DNA from: Microbacterium oleivorans | GTDB lineage: Bacteria > Actinomycetota > Actinomycetes > Actinomycetales > Microbacteriaceae | Assembly (NCBI RefSeq): GCF_013389665.1 | Contig: NZ_CP058316.1 | Span: 1,364,001 to 1,428,000, forward strand | Direction of reading: 5' to 3' | Length of the DNA: 64,000 nt | In this document: positions 63,300 through 64,000 of the stretch, one piece after another | Layout of the letters: every line of letters begins with the position of its first letter | How positions within the stretch are numbered: the first letter of the stretch is position 1 | Notes under the pieces: model-generated | The model's input: the letters and a program-made list of their open reading frames with translations, nothing else | What the model was told of the DNA's origin: nothing | Databases searched by the model: none | Program-made: the position numbers and the translations under genes

Positions 63300-64000
63300 T
63301 CAGCCCTTGTCGATCGACTCATTCTGGCGAGTCGACAGGGTGAAGTCGAAGACGGAGGTGTCGAACCGCGCGTACCCCTCGTAGTCCACCAGGTCGTACA
63401 GGTCTGCGCGATGCTGCATCTCGTCGAGCTTCGCCGCGAGGGTGCCGGCCGAGGTCAGCTCGTCGAGGGCGCGCCCCGCCGAGCCCATGGCGATGCGCAG
63501 CAGCGACACCGGCCAGATCACGATCCGCACACCCGCGTCGCGCAGCTGGTCGACGGTGAAGAGGTCGGACTTGCCGAACTCCGTCATGTTCGCGAGGATC
63601 GGCACGTCGACGGCCGCGGCCATTGCCTCGAACTCCGCCAGGTCGCGCATCGCCTCCGGGAAGATCGCGTCGGCGCCGGCGTCGACGAGGGCGCGCGCCC
63701 GGTCGACGGCGGCGTCCATCCCCTCGATCGCGCGGATGTCGGTGCGCGCCATGATGAGGAAGTTCTCGTCGCGGCGCGCGTCGACGGCGGCACGGATGCG
63801 GCCCGCCGCGACGTCCTCGCCCACGACGCTCTTGCCGTCCAGATGACCGCAGCGCTTGGGGTTGACCTGGTCCTCGATGTGGCATCCGGCCAGGCCCGCG
63901 TCCTCGAGCGTCTGGATGGTGCGCGCGACGTTCATCGGCTCGCCGAAGCCGGTGTCGGCGTCGATGATGGCGGGGAGCTCCGTCATCCGCGCGATCTGCT
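63300..64000 (-). CDS. prpB: Methylisocitrate lyase, C-terminal part (start beyond the window)
   Basis: The frame is open to the window edge (QIAR precedes MTELP), so the N-terminus is missing. PAIIDADTGFGEPMN supplies Mg ligands and CHIEDQVNPKRCGHLDGK contains the catalytic cysteine loop KRCGH of the isocitrate lyase/PEP mutase superfamily. LFPEA-like IFPEAMRDLAEFE and NMTEFGKSDLF mark the methylisocitrate subgroup. It splits 2-methylisocitrate to pyruvate and succinate, in the propionate pathway with prpC 39 bases downstream. Confidence 0.93.
   Translation of the reverse strand, partial: QIARMTELPAIIDADTGFGEPMNVARTIQTLEDAGLAGCHIEDQVNPKRCGHLDGKSVVGEDVAAGRIRAAVDARRDENFLIMARTDIRAIEGMDAAVDRARALVDAGADAIFPEAMRDLAEFEAMAAAVDVPILANMTEFGKSDLFTVDQLRDAGVRIVIWPVSLLRIAMGSAGRALDELTSAGTLAAKLDEMQHRADLYDLVDYEGYARFDTSVFDFTLSTRQNESIDKG

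Noticed and set aside
1..64000. tRNA or rRNA genes
   Set aside because: I saw no cloverleaf-like sequences with T-loop GGTTCRA and a matching acceptor arm, and no rRNA-like stretches. A covariance search would be needed to exclude them fully.

Overview
The window is high-GC DNA from an actinobacterium, most likely a Microbacterium-type member of the Microbacteriaceae. I infer this from codon use, an Lsr2 protein, a CsoR/CopA system, a 13E12 (DUF222/HNH) protein, LacI-controlled sugar loci, the very frequent GGCATCC/GGATGCC heptamer, and many starts that look leaderless (TAnnnT, six or seven bases, then ATG/GTG). No rRNA, tRNA or CRISPR was seen. Genes at both ends are cut by the window.

Layout. 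1-9184: L-rhamnose catabolism. A partial (Fe-S)/FAD oxidoreductase, then a divergent LacI repressor and the coupled run rhaM-rhaI-MFS-esterase-rhaE, followed by rhaB. 9185-17330: an IS-bounded foreign island. It holds an IS5 element, an IS481 element split by an intact IS3 element, a broken serine recombinase, two small coupled unknown genes, a frameshifted secreted protein with a membrane partner, lsr2-GNAT, a HEPN/Abi-like protein, an ORF truncated after a LexA-like box, and a 318-bp second copy of the IS481 end. CTAG occurs at every boundary. 17335-21258: a small acidic protein and the transglutaminase / alpha-E / ATP-grasp operon.

21426-31435: a LacI-controlled peptide-type (Dpp/Opp) ABC transporter, a FAD oxidoreductase and a secreted GH5 enzyme, probably an oligosaccharide utilisation locus. 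31596-33878: a class-III aminotransferase homologue without its PLP lysine, and an aldo/keto reductase. 33935-38955: copper resistance (CsoR, CopZ, two P1B ATPases of CPC and CPH type). 38984-42990: a small membrane protein and PutA. 43071-46047: three GTGA-coupled single-span membrane proteins facing a polytopic membrane protein. 46090-52704: a thioesterase, then an arabinoside locus (GH51, CUT1 ABC importer, LacI).

52922-58033: GNAT, 13E12 protein, lipoprotein, a membrane cytochrome b and an enoyl-CoA hydratase. 58153-61953: a large secreted 5'-nucleotidase-like protein. 62070-64000: methylcitrate cycle genes prpC and prpB (partial).

Together this looks like a soil- or plant-associated heterotroph that takes up plant-derived sugars (rhamnose, arabinosides, beta-glycans), with the usual metal resistance genes. 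The least explained parts are the island between 12.5 and 17.3 kb and the membrane cassette at 43-46 kb.
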